From Haloarcula litorea (lineage in GTDB: Archaea > Halobacteriota > Halobacteria > Halobacteriales > Haloarculaceae), in contig NZ_CP119779.1 of assembly GCF_029338195.1 (NCBI RefSeq), forward strand, positions 1,240,001 to 1,304,000: a DNA stretch of 64,000 nucleotides, read 5' to 3'. The notes beneath the pieces are model-generated. The model worked only from the letters and a program-made list of their open reading frames with translations, was not told where the DNA came from and did no database searches. A program made the position numbers and the translations under genes. Below, piece by piece: positions 33,632-41,324 of the stretch (its first letter is position 1; each line of letters begins with the position of its first letter).

Positions 33632-34183
33632 TCACTCGTTGGGACACCAGTTCGGGATGCCGTCGCCGTCGTCGTCGTGGGACGAGGACGGCGGCAACTG
33701 CGGGTCGGTCGGGGCGGTCCACTCGTTCAGCAGGAGCGTCCGGCCGTCCCCGTCGGTCACGATGATCCGATAGGTCTGCCCGGCCTCGCAGATCGGGTCG
33801 AGAGCGCCGTCGCTCTGGAACCCGTCGATGTGGACGTACTCGCCGGCGTGGACCTCCGGCCCGCCGGTCCAGACGTTGTCCCACCGGACCGTGTTGCCCG
33901 ACTCGTCTCTGATGTACACCCGTTCCGCCTCGACCGTCCGGCCGAGTTCGTGAGTGACGACGACGTAGGGGCGGTCGTTCGTGTTGTCCGCGCCCGTCGC
34001 GACGAACGCCCGCTCGAAGCTTCCCGTCGGCGCTGGCTCGCGTAGCTCCCCCTCGAACCCGACCGCGAGGCTACCGACGACGGCGGCGAGGACGACGACG
34101 ATGCCGGCCATCAACACGACGCCGACGACGGGCGAGACGGCTCGGCGACGGTCCGGCGGGCCGGGGATGGGGAAGGGGAACAT
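33632..34183 (-). CDS. Archaeal type IV pilin-like secreted protein
   Basis: A 183-residue protein with a class III signal: basic GPPDRRRAVSPVVGVVLMAG then a hydrophobic helix (VVVLAAVVGSLAVG). This is the archaeal Pilin_N (DUF1628) N-terminus, cleaved by a PibD-type peptidase such as that at 48717-49658. The mature domain is beta-rich (RPYVVVTHELGRTVEAERVYIRDESGN), as in pilins and surface adhesins, and ends with an EF-hand-like Ca-binding loop DDDGDGIPNWC. Start ATG 34183 is supported by TTTATG upstream. Confidence 0.88.
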   Translation of the reverse strand: MFPFPIPGPPDRRRAVSPVVGVVLMAGIVVVLAAVVGSLAVGFEGELREPAPTGSFERAFVATGADNTNDRPYVVVTHELGRTVEAERVYIRDESGNTVRWDNVWTGGPEVHAGEYVHIDGFQSDGALDPICEAGQTYRIIVTDGDGRTLLLNEWTAPTDPQLPPSSSHDDDGDGIPNWCPNE

Positions 34184-34214
34184 CGGGGTCGGACGTACCG
34201 ACTCGTCGCCCTCA

Positions 34215-34252
34215 CATAAACCGTCACGAGCGGTTTCGCGGCCTGAAACCGC
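34215..34252 (-). promoter_or_regulatory. Pilin gene promoter with perfect inverted-repeat operator
   Basis: TTTATG (minus strand, 34215-34220) lies 32-37 nt before the pilin ATG. Just upstream of it GCGGTTTC (34230-34237) and GAAACCGC (34245-34252) form a perfect 8-bp inverted repeat with a 7-nt spacer. The spacing of about one and a half turns and the location suit a dimeric regulator. Confidence 0.55.
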
Positions 34253-34317
34253 CGGTTCGGACGTACGCGACTCGCCCGCCTCCGCCGCTCGGCGGTCGAA
34301 CCGCACGGAGGCCGCCT

Positions 34318-34334
34318 CAGTTCGTTTTGGCGTC
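34318..34334 (-). other. Duplicate of the downstream gene's 3' end (remnant)
   Basis: Minus-strand GCCGACGCCAAAACGAACTGA (34318-34338) would read ADAKTN-stop and mirrors the true gene end GATGCGAAGACGAACTGA at 34375-34392, with 57 nt between the two stop codons. It looks like a tandem duplication or a relocated stop, followed by the pilin-side promoter region. The 34184-34374 spacer otherwise contains only that promoter and the inverted repeat. Confidence 0.35.
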
Positions 34335-34374
34335 GGCGATGCTGGAAGACGCGATCGGCGGGCCGAGCCCCGCC

Positions 34375-35076
34375 TCAGTTCGTCTTCGCATCGGTCTCCT
34401 CCCCCGGCTCGACCGCGTCCACACCCTCCGCGGCCTCGACGGCCTCGGTCACCTTCTCGGTGTCGACGTGCCAGCGCTCGACGTCCTGCTCGTAGTCGGC
34501 CAGGCGGTTCGAGACCCGCATCTTCAGGTCGTCGTCGTTGACGTTGACCTCGAAGACGTACTCCGGGTCCTCGCCGCTGATCCGCTGGAGGTTCGCGCTG
34601 ACGAGTTCGTTGTCGAAGTAGTAGGGAGCGATCTGGGTCATCACGTTCCGGTAGACGGCGTCCTCCACCCGGCGCAGGGCCTTCCGGCTGGCCGAGTCGG
34701 CCGCCCGCGTGACGTAGTCGACGGACTCGCTCCACTTGTCGATGGCCTCGTCGGGCTCGTCGAGGTTCTCGTAGGACTCGCTGAGCTTCTCCCCGGCGGT
34801 CTGGAGGTCCTCGTCCGGGTCTTTCCCGGCCTGTTCGCCTTTCCCTTCGCCGACGCTCGCCTGCTCGGCGGTCTTCTCGTTGACGTCCTCGTCCAGTCGC
34901 TCGTGGCTCTTGGGTCGCCACTCGTCGAACTCCGCCAGCGCATCCCGATCGGCGTCGGCCTCGCCCTCGTCGAAGATGTCCTTCAGTGCCCGTGTGATCC
35001 GCTCGCCGTGTTCGACGACGTCGACCCAGCCGCCACGCGTCTTGAATCCCGAGACGCTCTCTTCCATATCTGCCAT
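34375..35076 (-). CDS. Haloarchaeal conserved protein, DUF5828-like
   Basis: A 233-residue very acidic soluble protein starting MADMEESVSGFKTRGGWVDV, then VEHGERITRALKDIF. The middle (about 50-100) is a low-complexity Glu/Asp/Lys linker. The C-terminal half (ALRRVEDAVYRNVMTQIAPYYFDN to VNDDDLKMRVSNRLADYE) has defined structure. I think it belongs to the haloarchaeal DUF5828 family but could not confirm this. Function unknown. ATG 35076 chosen for that N-terminus. Confidence 0.72.
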   Translation of the reverse strand: MADMEESVSGFKTRGGWVDVVEHGERITRALKDIFDEGEADADRDALAEFDEWRPKSHERLDEDVNEKTAEQASVGEGKGEQAGKDPDEDLQTAGEKLSESYENLDEPDEAIDKWSESVDYVTRAADSASRKALRRVEDAVYRNVMTQIAPYYFDNELVSANLQRISGEDPEYVFEVNVNDDDLKMRVSNRLADYEQDVERWHVDTEKVTEAVEAAEGVDAVEPGEETDAKTN

Positions 35077-35227
35077 TGTAGAATTACGTACCAGCGACGG
35101 CGTCCTGTCGTGGTCGGCCGATACTTCCCGCTGCAACCGAATAACGCTTCCGCCCGCCGGCTCCCCGCCCGATCGGTGACCTGCTGCTAGCCGCCACTTA
35201 TCAGGCTCGCCCGTGTACGTCCGGGTG

Positions 35228-35920
35228 ATGACATCCGCACTGTTCGTCGTCAGCGAGCACGGCTACTGGGGAGAGGAGTGCATCGAGCCGCTGACCACGC
35301 TCTCGGAGGCCGGCGTCGACGTCACCGTCGCGACGCCGACGGGCGACCCGCCGGAGGTCGACGAGCGCTCGGTCGACCCCGACGAGGTCGGCGAGGAGAC
35401 GGCCGAACACGTGATGGACGTCCACGAGAACGACGAGCGGCTGAACGACCCGACGCCCGTCGCCCGCGTCGAGGCCGGCGACTACGACGCCGTCGTCTTC
35501 CCGGGCGGCCACGGCACCGAGTGGGACGTCAACCAGGACAGCGACGCGCGCCGCCTGCTGCGGGACGCCGTCGAGGGCGACAGCGGGAAGGCGCTGGTCG
35601 TCTGTCACGCCGTCGGCATCCTCGCGTTCACCCGAGCGACGAACGGCGGCTTCCTCGTCGAGGGCCGTTCGGTCACCGGCTTCCCCAACGAGTGGGAGGA
35701 GGGCATCGTCGACGACGACGACCTGATGCCCGACGGCCGGAAGCTCCCATACTGGGTCGAGGACGAGGTAAAGGCCGCCGGCGGCGTCTGGGACGCCGAG
35801 CTCGACGCCGACGCGAGCGTCACCGTCGACGGCGATCTGGTGACGGCGCGGGGGCCGGGCTCGTCCAGCGCGGCCGCGACGACGCTGCTGGAGGAGCTGG
35901 GCGTCGAAAGACCGGCCTAA
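35228..35920 (+). CDS. DJ-1/PfpI (class I glutamine amidotransferase-like) protein
   Basis: A 230-residue Hsp31/PfpI-fold protein. Conserved blocks are FVVSEHGYWGEECIEPLTTL (N-terminal Glu of the nucleophile site), YDAVVFPGGHGTEWDV and the nucleophile-elbow Cys in LVVCHAVGILAF, followed by VTGFPNEWEE. Hsp31-type members are glyoxalase III or deglycase/chaperones that act against methylglyoxal damage. ATG 35228 (MTSALFVVSEHG) follows the beta-strand start. It stands alone between divergent units. Confidence 0.9.
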   Translation: MTSALFVVSEHGYWGEECIEPLTTLSEAGVDVTVATPTGDPPEVDERSVDPDEVGEETAEHVMDVHENDERLNDPTPVARVEAGDYDAVVFPGGHGTEWDVNQDSDARRLLRDAVEGDSGKALVVCHAVGILAFTRATNGGFLVEGRSVTGFPNEWEEGIVDDDDLMPDGRKLPYWVEDEVKAAGGVWDAELDADASVTVDGDLVTARGPGSSSAAATTLLEELGVERPA

Positions 35921-36055
35921 CTACCGCTCGTCACGGGCGGTGTCCTGCGGTTTCTGTCGCCGTCTCCTGACACGCCAACAGCTAACATACGCCGCCGGAA
36001 GGCGGTAGATAATCTGTGTATAGCTTAGTCTCGGGGACGGGCATATCCGGGGGAT

Positions 36056-37132
36056 ATGTCGAACCGAAAGACTCGACGACGGTTCCTCCGTACCGCGGGA
36101 CTGACCGGTGCCGTCGCACTCGCCGGCTGTGGCGGCGACGGCGGGGGCGGCGGCGACGGTGGCGACGGGAACGGCAGCGACGGTGGCGACGGGAACGGCG
36201 GCGGTGACGGGAACGGCGGCGGTGACGGGAACGGCGGCGACGGCGGGGGCGGCGGTGACGGCGGCGACGGCGGGACCGAGACCCGCCTCTCGTGGCACGC
36301 CGGCGGCACCGGCGGGACGTACTTCCCGCTCTCGAACGAGTTCAAGACCGTCGTCGAGGACAACACCGACTTCACGCTGAACGTCCAGTCGACCGGGGCC
36401 AGCGTCGAGAACGTGGGCAACCTCGCCAGCGGCGACGCCGACTTCGCGCTGATCCAGAACGACATCGCCTACTTCGCGAAGAACGGCACCGGGATCGAGG
36501 CGTTCCAGGACAACGCGGTCGAGAACCTGATGGGCGTGGCGACGCTGTACCCGGAGACGATCACCGTCGTCACGCTGGCGAACACGGGCATCACCCAACT
36601 GTCGGACCTCTCGGGCGCGGTCATCAACACCGGCGACCTCGGGTCGGGGACGCAGGTCAACGCCCTCCAGATCCTGGAGGCGGTCGGCATCAGCGACTTC
36701 ACCGAGCAGAACGCCTCGTTCTCGCAGGCGGCCGACCAGCTCCGGAACGGCGACATCGACGCGGCGTTCGTGGTCGGCGGCTGGCCCGTCGGCGCGATCG
36801 AGGACCTCGCGAACACGAACGACCTCGTCATCGTCCCCATCCGGGGGGACAACCGCGAGGCGGTCAAGGAGGCGGCGTCGTGGTTCGCCGACGACACGAT
36901 CCCGGCGGGCACCTACACCGGCGTCGACCAGGCCGTCGAGACCGTGGCCGTCCAGGCGATGATCGCGACCCGGTCGGAGATGGAGGCGTCGACGGTCGAG
37001 ACGGTGACTGCGGCGATCTTCGACAACGTCGACGACCTCACGATCAAGACGGACTTCATCAGCCGGGACTCGGCACAGGACGGGATGTCCATCGAGCTCC
37101 ACCCCGGCGCGGCGACCTACTTCGAGGGCTGA
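36056..37132 (+). CDS. TRAP transporter TAXI-type solute-binding lipoprotein
   Basis: A 358-residue extracytoplasmic receptor. A Tat motif NRKTRRRFLRTAGLTG and lipobox ALAGC place it on the outer membrane face. A 46-residue Gly/Asp/Asn linker (about 24-70) joins it to the TAXI domain: LSWHAGGTGGTYFPLSNEF, LNVQSTGASVENVGNLASGDAD, AVINTGDLGSGTQVNALQILEA and AAFVVGGWPVGAIED. Binds glutamate-like or carboxylate substrates in characterised cases. It is followed by the DUF1850 gene and fused permease, forming a complete TRAP-TAXI operon. Confidence 0.95.
   Translation: MSNRKTRRRFLRTAGLTGAVALAGCGGDGGGGGDGGDGNGSDGGDGNGGGDGNGGGDGNGGDGGGGGDGGDGGTETRLSWHAGGTGGTYFPLSNEFKTVVEDNTDFTLNVQSTGASVENVGNLASGDADFALIQNDIAYFAKNGTGIEAFQDNAVENLMGVATLYPETITVVTLANTGITQLSDLSGAVINTGDLGSGTQVNALQILEAVGISDFTEQNASFSQAADQLRNGDIDAAFVVGGWPVGAIEDLANTNDLVIVPIRGDNREAVKEAASWFADDTIPAGTYTGVDQAVETVAVQAMIATRSEMEASTVETVTAAIFDNVDDLTIKTDFISRDSAQDGMSIELHPGAATYFEG
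36188..36238 (+). repeat. 18-bp tandem repeat coding the Gly/Asp linker
   Basis: Unit GACGGGAACGGCGGCGGT occurs at 36188-36205 and 36206-36223, with a partial copy at 36224-36238, inside longer GGC/GAC-rich DNA (36127-36279). It encodes the flexible DGNGGG linker. In-frame repeats of this kind can change length by slippage. Confidence 0.85.
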
Positions 37133-37181
37133 CCCGGCCCGTGGTCGCACCGCCCGCCAACCGACTTCGCCGACGAGCCAG

Positions 37182-37667
37182 ATGAACCGGAGCCACGCCG
37201 TCACGGTCGCCATACTCGTGGTCGTGTGCGTCGGGAGCGCCGGCGCGGTCCCGACCGAGCGCGTCCTCGTCGCCGCGGACGCGGAGACCGGCGAGACCTA
37301 TCTGACCGCGCCGGTCGAGAACGGGACGACGGTCGCGCTGACCTACACCCACAGCGTCGAGCAGACCCCCGTCGTCGACGAGTACGCGGTCCGCGGCGAC
37401 CGGCTCGTGATGACTCGGATGGTCTTCGAGTCCTACGGCTGGGGGCTGCCCAGCGGCGCGGACGTCGCCCGCGAGAACGGCTCGTTCGTCTTCGATCCCG
37501 ACCGCTCGTACACCCGCCTCACCGTCGCGCCCGGCGAGGTGGCCGGGCACACGCTGCGGGTCGGCGACCGGCGCTACGACCTCGTGGCCCTGACCGACGG
37601 CCGCTCGGTGACGCTGCGACTGGAGCGTCGGCCGCCGCTCGCGACTGTACTGGAGACAATCCTATGA
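37182..37667 (+). CDS. DUF1850 protein of the TRAP-TAXI system
   Basis: A 161-residue protein with an N-terminal signal-like helix (VTVAILVVVCVGSAGA) and a beta-rich DUF1850 domain: VALTYTHSVEQTPVVDEYAV, VFESYGWGLPSG and ETGETYLTAPVENGT. DUF1850 genes characteristically accompany TAXI-type TRAP transporters and are probably involved in membrane assembly or substrate coupling. It overlaps the permease start as ATGA (4 nt), and starts 49 nt after the receptor gene. Confidence 0.92.
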   Translation: MNRSHAVTVAILVVVCVGSAGAVPTERVLVAADAETGETYLTAPVENGTTVALTYTHSVEQTPVVDEYAVRGDRLVMTRMVFESYGWGLPSGADVARENGSFVFDPDRSYTRLTVAPGEVAGHTLRVGDRRYDLVALTDGRSVTLRLERRPPLATVLETIL

Positions 37668-40396
37668 GTGTCTCAGACGACGACCGCGACCCGTCGACGG
37701 ACCGGGACGTGACCGACGACGCCATCTCCGACGAGGAGGTCGACGAGGTGTTACAGGAGATCGAGCGCAAGCGCTCGCTCGCGGGCCCGGCGGCGGTGGC
37801 CGTCGCCGTCGTCGGTATCAGCTTCTCGGTGTTCCAGATGTGGCTGGCCGCTCGGGGGTTCGTCCTCTCGGTGACGCTCCCGGGGCTGGGGACGTTCACG
37901 CTCGCTGCCCTGCAGCTGCTCCAGATCAACGCCATCCACGTCGCGTTCGCGCTCGTGCTCACCTTCCTGCTGTACCCGTCGGTGACCGGCGACGGGGTAG
38001 TGTGGTCCCGGGCGCGCTCGCTGTCGGCGCGACAGGACGAGCTGCTCGGACGCGGCCACCCGGTGGCGCGGGCGACCCGGGCGGTCGGGGCCGGCGCGTC
38101 GTGGCTGCTCGTCGACCGGGAGATGGAACGGGTGACGCCGCTGGATCTGGTGTTGTCCGGCATCGCCGTGCTGGCGGCGGCGTACTTCGTCACCGACTTC
38201 CAGGAGATCCAGCGGATGCGCGCGCTGGGCCTGGAGGCCGGCCGGCCGATACAGGAGGTGTTCACCTTCCTCGACCCGCTGACGCCCCTGCTCGGCCCGC
38301 TGGCAGAGACCTCCTACGCGTTCGTGCTCGGCGTGATCGGCGTCCTCCTCGTCCTGGAGGCGACCCGGCGGGCCATCAGCCTCTACCTGATGATCATCGT
38401 CGCCTCGTTCGTCGTCTACGCCCGATTCGGCTTCCTCATCCCGCAGGACGCGGCCTACGTCGGCGTCCTCTCGATCCCGCCGCTCGACTGGACCTCCATC
38501 GTCCAGAACCTCTGGTACAACACGGAGAACGGCGTGTTCGGCATCCCGGTCACCGTCTCCGTGCAGTTCATCTACATCTTCATCCTCTTTGGCGCGTTCC
38601 TGGAGATGTCCGGCGCGGGCCAGTGGTTCATCGACCTGGCCTACGGCGTGACCGGGACCCGACAGGGCGGCCCGGCCAAGGCCTCCATCCTCGCCAGCGG
38701 CTTCATGGGGACCATCTCCGGCTCCTCGATCGCCAACACCGTCACCACGGGCGCGTTCACGATCCCGCTGATGAAGCGGTCGGGCTACCGCCCGGAGTTC
38801 GCGGGCGGCGTCGAGGCCTCCGCCTCCTCTGGCGGGCAGATCCTCCCGCCGGTGATGGGCGCGGCCGCCTTCCTCATCGTCCAGTACACCGTGACGCCGT
38901 TCCGGGACGTCATCGTCGCGGCGACGATCCCCGCCATCGTCTTCTTCTTCGGCGTCTGGGTGATGGTCCACTTCGAGGCGAGCAAGGAGGGGATCGGTGG
39001 CCTCGATCCCTCGGAACTGGTGGACGTGCGCGACCACCTCCGGAGCGGGTGGTTCTACCTCGTCCCCATCGGGCTCCTCCTCTTCTATCTCATCGTCGAA
39101 CGCCTGTCGGTCGCCCGCTCGGCGTGGTTCACGCTCATCGCCATCGGGGCGCTCATCACGCTCGTCGCGGCCTACAGCGACGAGACGCGGGGGCGACTCG
39201 GCGCGATCTTCGGGGTCCTGTTCGTCGGCACGCTCCTCGCGGAGCTGCTCGCCGGCGCGGGCGTCCTCGGGGCCATCGCCGGCGAGGGAGAGGGTCCCCA
39301 GTCCCTCGGGGCGGCCTTCGCCGCGACGGTCGGCGAACTGGGCGGGATCGCCATCGTCGCGGGCGTCCTCACGCTGGCCACGCGGCCGTACCTCGACTCG
39401 CCCATCCTCGCCTACGACGACGCCGTCGACGACGCCGCCGAGACGACGGCCGCGGCCATCGGCCGCAGCGAGTGGGCCAGCAACGGGCTCTACCGCCTGG
39501 GGACCTTCCTCGGCACCTCGATGGAGAGCGGTGCCCGCACCGCCGTCCCGGTGGTCGTCGCCGTCGCCGCCGCCGGCATCATCCCCGGCGTCATCAGCGT
39601 CTCCGGCCTCGGCCCGAACCTGGTCGCGCTCATCCGGGCCGTCGCCGGCGGCTCGCTCGTGCTCCTGTTGCTCGTGACCGCCGTCGCCTCCATCATCCTC
39701 GGGATGGGGATGCCGACGACGGTCACCTACATCATCCTCGTCTCGCTGCTGGCCCCGGCGCTGGTCGGCTTCGGCGTCCCCGAACTGGCCGCCCACCTGT
39801 TCATCCTCTACTTCGGGGTGATCGCCGACATCACGCCGCCGGTGGCGGTGGCCGCCTACGCCGCCTCCGGCGTCGCCAAGTCCGACGCCTTCCAGACGGG
39901 GATCGAGGCGTTCTCCCTGTCGCTGAACAAGGCCATCGTGCCCTTCGCGTTCATCCTCACCCCCGGGATCGTCCTCCTACGGCGCAAGGAGAACGCGAGC
40001 GAACTGCCGCTGGGCGAGCAGTACCGCGTCGTCCAGTTCTCGGATTTCCTCGACCCCGCCTTCGCCGTCTTCGAGGTGGCGATCCCCGTGCTGGCGGTGT
40101 TCGTCGGCGTCGTCGCGCTGGCGGCGACGGTCATCGGCCACGTCTCGGCCCCGCTGTCCCGCGGCCGGCGGGCCGCCTTCGCGGCAAGCTCCGTCCTGTT
40201 GATGGCCCCCGGGCTGGCCGTCTCGGGGCTGTTCGACCTGCTGGGGCTGGTCGGCGTCCCCGGGGTCGAGGTGACGCTGGTGCTGGACATCGGCCTGCGG
40301 GCCGTCGGCCTCGCGCTCTTCCTGGCGCTGGTCGTCGAGGACCGACGCCGTGCGGACCCGACGACCGATCCGACGCCGGATCCGGGGCCGGCCTGA
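37664..40396 (+). CDS. Fused TRAP transporter permease (4TM + 12TM)
   Basis: A 910-residue membrane protein with about 18 helices. After a ~40-residue acidic N-terminus the DctQ-like part is followed by the DctM-like large subunit with [43 protein letters not shown], and [15 protein letters not shown]; the C-terminal end contains [13 protein letters not shown]-like [17 protein letters not shown]. This is the TRAP-T family 4TM/12TM fusion that partners with TAXI receptors and uses a Na+ or H+ gradient. Translationally coupled to the DUF1850 gene. Confidence 0.95.
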   Translation: MSVSDDDRDPSTDRDVTDDAISDEEVDEVLQEIERKRSLAGPAAVAVAVVGISFSVFQMWLAARGFVLSVTLPGLGTFTLAALQLLQINAIHVAFALVLTFLLYPSVTGDGVVWSRARSLSARQDELLGRGHPVARATRAVGAGASWLLVDREMERVTPLDLVLSGIAVLAAAYFVTDFQEIQRMRALGLEAGRPIQEVFTFLDPLTPLLGPLAETSYAFVLGVIGVLLVLEATRRAISLYLMIIVASFVVYARFGFLIPQDAAYVGVLSIPPLDWTSIVQNLWYNTENGVFGIPVTVSVQFIYIFILFGAFLEMSGAGQWFIDLAYGVTGTRQGGPAKASILASGFMGTISGSSIANTVTTGAFTIPLMKRSGYRPEFAGGVEASASSGGQILPPVMGAAAFLIVQYTVTPFRDVIVAATIPAIVFFFGVWVMVHFEASKEGIGGLDPSELVDVRDHLRSGWFYLVPIGLLLFYLIVERLSVARSAWFTLIAIGALITLVAAYSDETRGRLGAIFGVLFVGTLLAELLAGAGVLGAIAGEGEGPQSLGAAFAATVGELGGIAIVAGVLTLATRPYLDSPILAYDDAVDDAAETTAAAIGRSEWASNGLYRLGTFLGTSMESGARTAVPVVVAVAAAGIIPGVISVSGLGPNLVALIRAVAGGSLVLLLLVTAVASIILGMGMPTTVTYIILVSLLAPALVGFGVPELAAHLFILYFGVIADITPPVAVAAYAASGVAKSDAFQTGIEAFSLSLNKAIVPFAFILTPGIVLLRRKENASELPLGEQYRVVQFSDFLDPAFAVFEVAIPVLAVFVGVVALAATVIGHVSAPLSRGRRAAFAASSVLLMAPGLAVSGLFDLLGLVGVPGVEVTLVLDIGLRAVGLALFLALVVEDRRRADPTTDPTPDPGPA

Positions 40397-40418
40397 CCCG
40401 CGGGCCGCTGTCGTCAGG

Positions 40419-40425
40419 GTTTACT
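40419..40425 (+). promoter_or_regulatory. upp promoter TATA box
   Basis: GTTTACT lies 24-30 nt before the upp ATG at 40449, allowing a leaderless transcript even though the TRAP operon ends just upstream. Confidence 0.5.
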
Positions 40426-40448
40426 CGGCGCGCGACACACGGGCGGGT

Positions 40449-41126
40449 ATGCCGATCGAACAGCGCGGCGACGCCTCCGTCGTCACGCACGCGCTCGCCA
40501 AGGACGAACTGACGAAACTGCGGGACGTGGACACGGAACAGGTCGCGTTCCGGAAGGGGCTGGTCCGGCTCGGTCGCATCTGCGGCTACGAGATCATCGA
40601 CGGCCGCTTCGAGACGGAGTACGCCGAGGTCCAGACGCCGCTGACGACGACGATGGGCGAGCGGGTGAAGGGCCTGGACGACGTCGTCATCGTCAACATC
40701 CTGCGGGCCGCGACGCCGTTCGTCGAGGGCCTGCTCAAGGCCTTCCCCCGCGCCCGACAGGGCGTCATCTCGGCCTCCCGCGACGAGTCCGCGGGGATGG
40801 ACGACGACGGGGAGTTCCCCATCTCCGTCGAGTACGAGAAGATGCCCGACCTCGGCCCCGAGGACACGGTCATCGTCGCCGACCCGATGCTCGCCACCGG
40901 GTCGACGATGTGTACCGTGTTAGAGCACATCCGGAGCCAGGACGTCGACCCCGAGCGGCTCGTCGTCCTCTCGGCGGTGGCCGCGCCGCCGGGCGTCGTC
41001 CGGGTCGCCGAGCAGTTCCCCGACGTCGACCTGCTGACCGTCGCCATCGACGAGGAACTCGACGACGACGGCTACATCGTCCCCGGACTGGGCGACGCCG
41101 GCGACCGGGCGTTCCGCACCAACTGA
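40449..41126 (+). CDS. upp: Uracil phosphoribosyltransferase
   Basis: A 225-residue PRTase converting uracil and PRPP to UMP. The PRPP loop is [20 protein letters not shown], uracil binding is by the C-terminal [17 protein letters not shown], and an [15 protein letters not shown] block matches archaeal Upp. The full family length is present. It links salvage to the NCS2 permease and PyrE in the window. A weak hairpin (ACGCC-N7-GGCGT, 41139-41155) follows the stop. Confidence 0.97.
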   Translation: MPIEQRGDASVVTHALAKDELTKLRDVDTEQVAFRKGLVRLGRICGYEIIDGRFETEYAEVQTPLTTTMGERVKGLDDVVIVNILRAATPFVEGLLKAFPRARQGVISASRDESAGMDDDGEFPISVEYEKMPDLGPEDTVIVADPMLATGSTMCTVLEHIRSQDVDPERLVVLSAVAAPPGVVRVAEQFPDVDLLTVAIDEELDDDGYIVPGLGDAGDRAFRTN

Positions 41127-41324
41127 GCGGGACACGAAACGCCTTTCCGTGGCGTCGGTATAGAGGCAGGTCCCGCCAGTCCCGCCGAGTACGTCGCCCG
41201 TCGAACCCCTTCTCTTCAGTTGGAAAACCACTAGGCAGCGATCGGTTTCCACTTCCACAGGAAACGGCGTCAGACGCACGCACGACGTATCAGGGTCGCC
41301 CGAGTCTCGTCGCCTGTCGAACCG
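41127..41324. other. Gene-free spacer between convergent upp and S9 peptidase genes
   Basis: 198 nt with no supported gene. It holds a small hairpin after upp (41139-41155) and a perfect GTTTCC-N9-GGAAAC inverted repeat (41245-41265). It is less GC-rich than its flanks. A short reverse-frame ORF that enters from upp is a GC shadow. Confidence 0.6.

Noticed and set aside
37751-39796. 681-codon minus-strand ORF opposite the TRAP permease
   Set aside because: GC-driven shadow of a clear 18-helix permease.
40920-41279. Minus-strand ORF entering the upp-S9 spacer
   Set aside because: Most of it is antisense to upp and its N-terminal part has no recognisable features.
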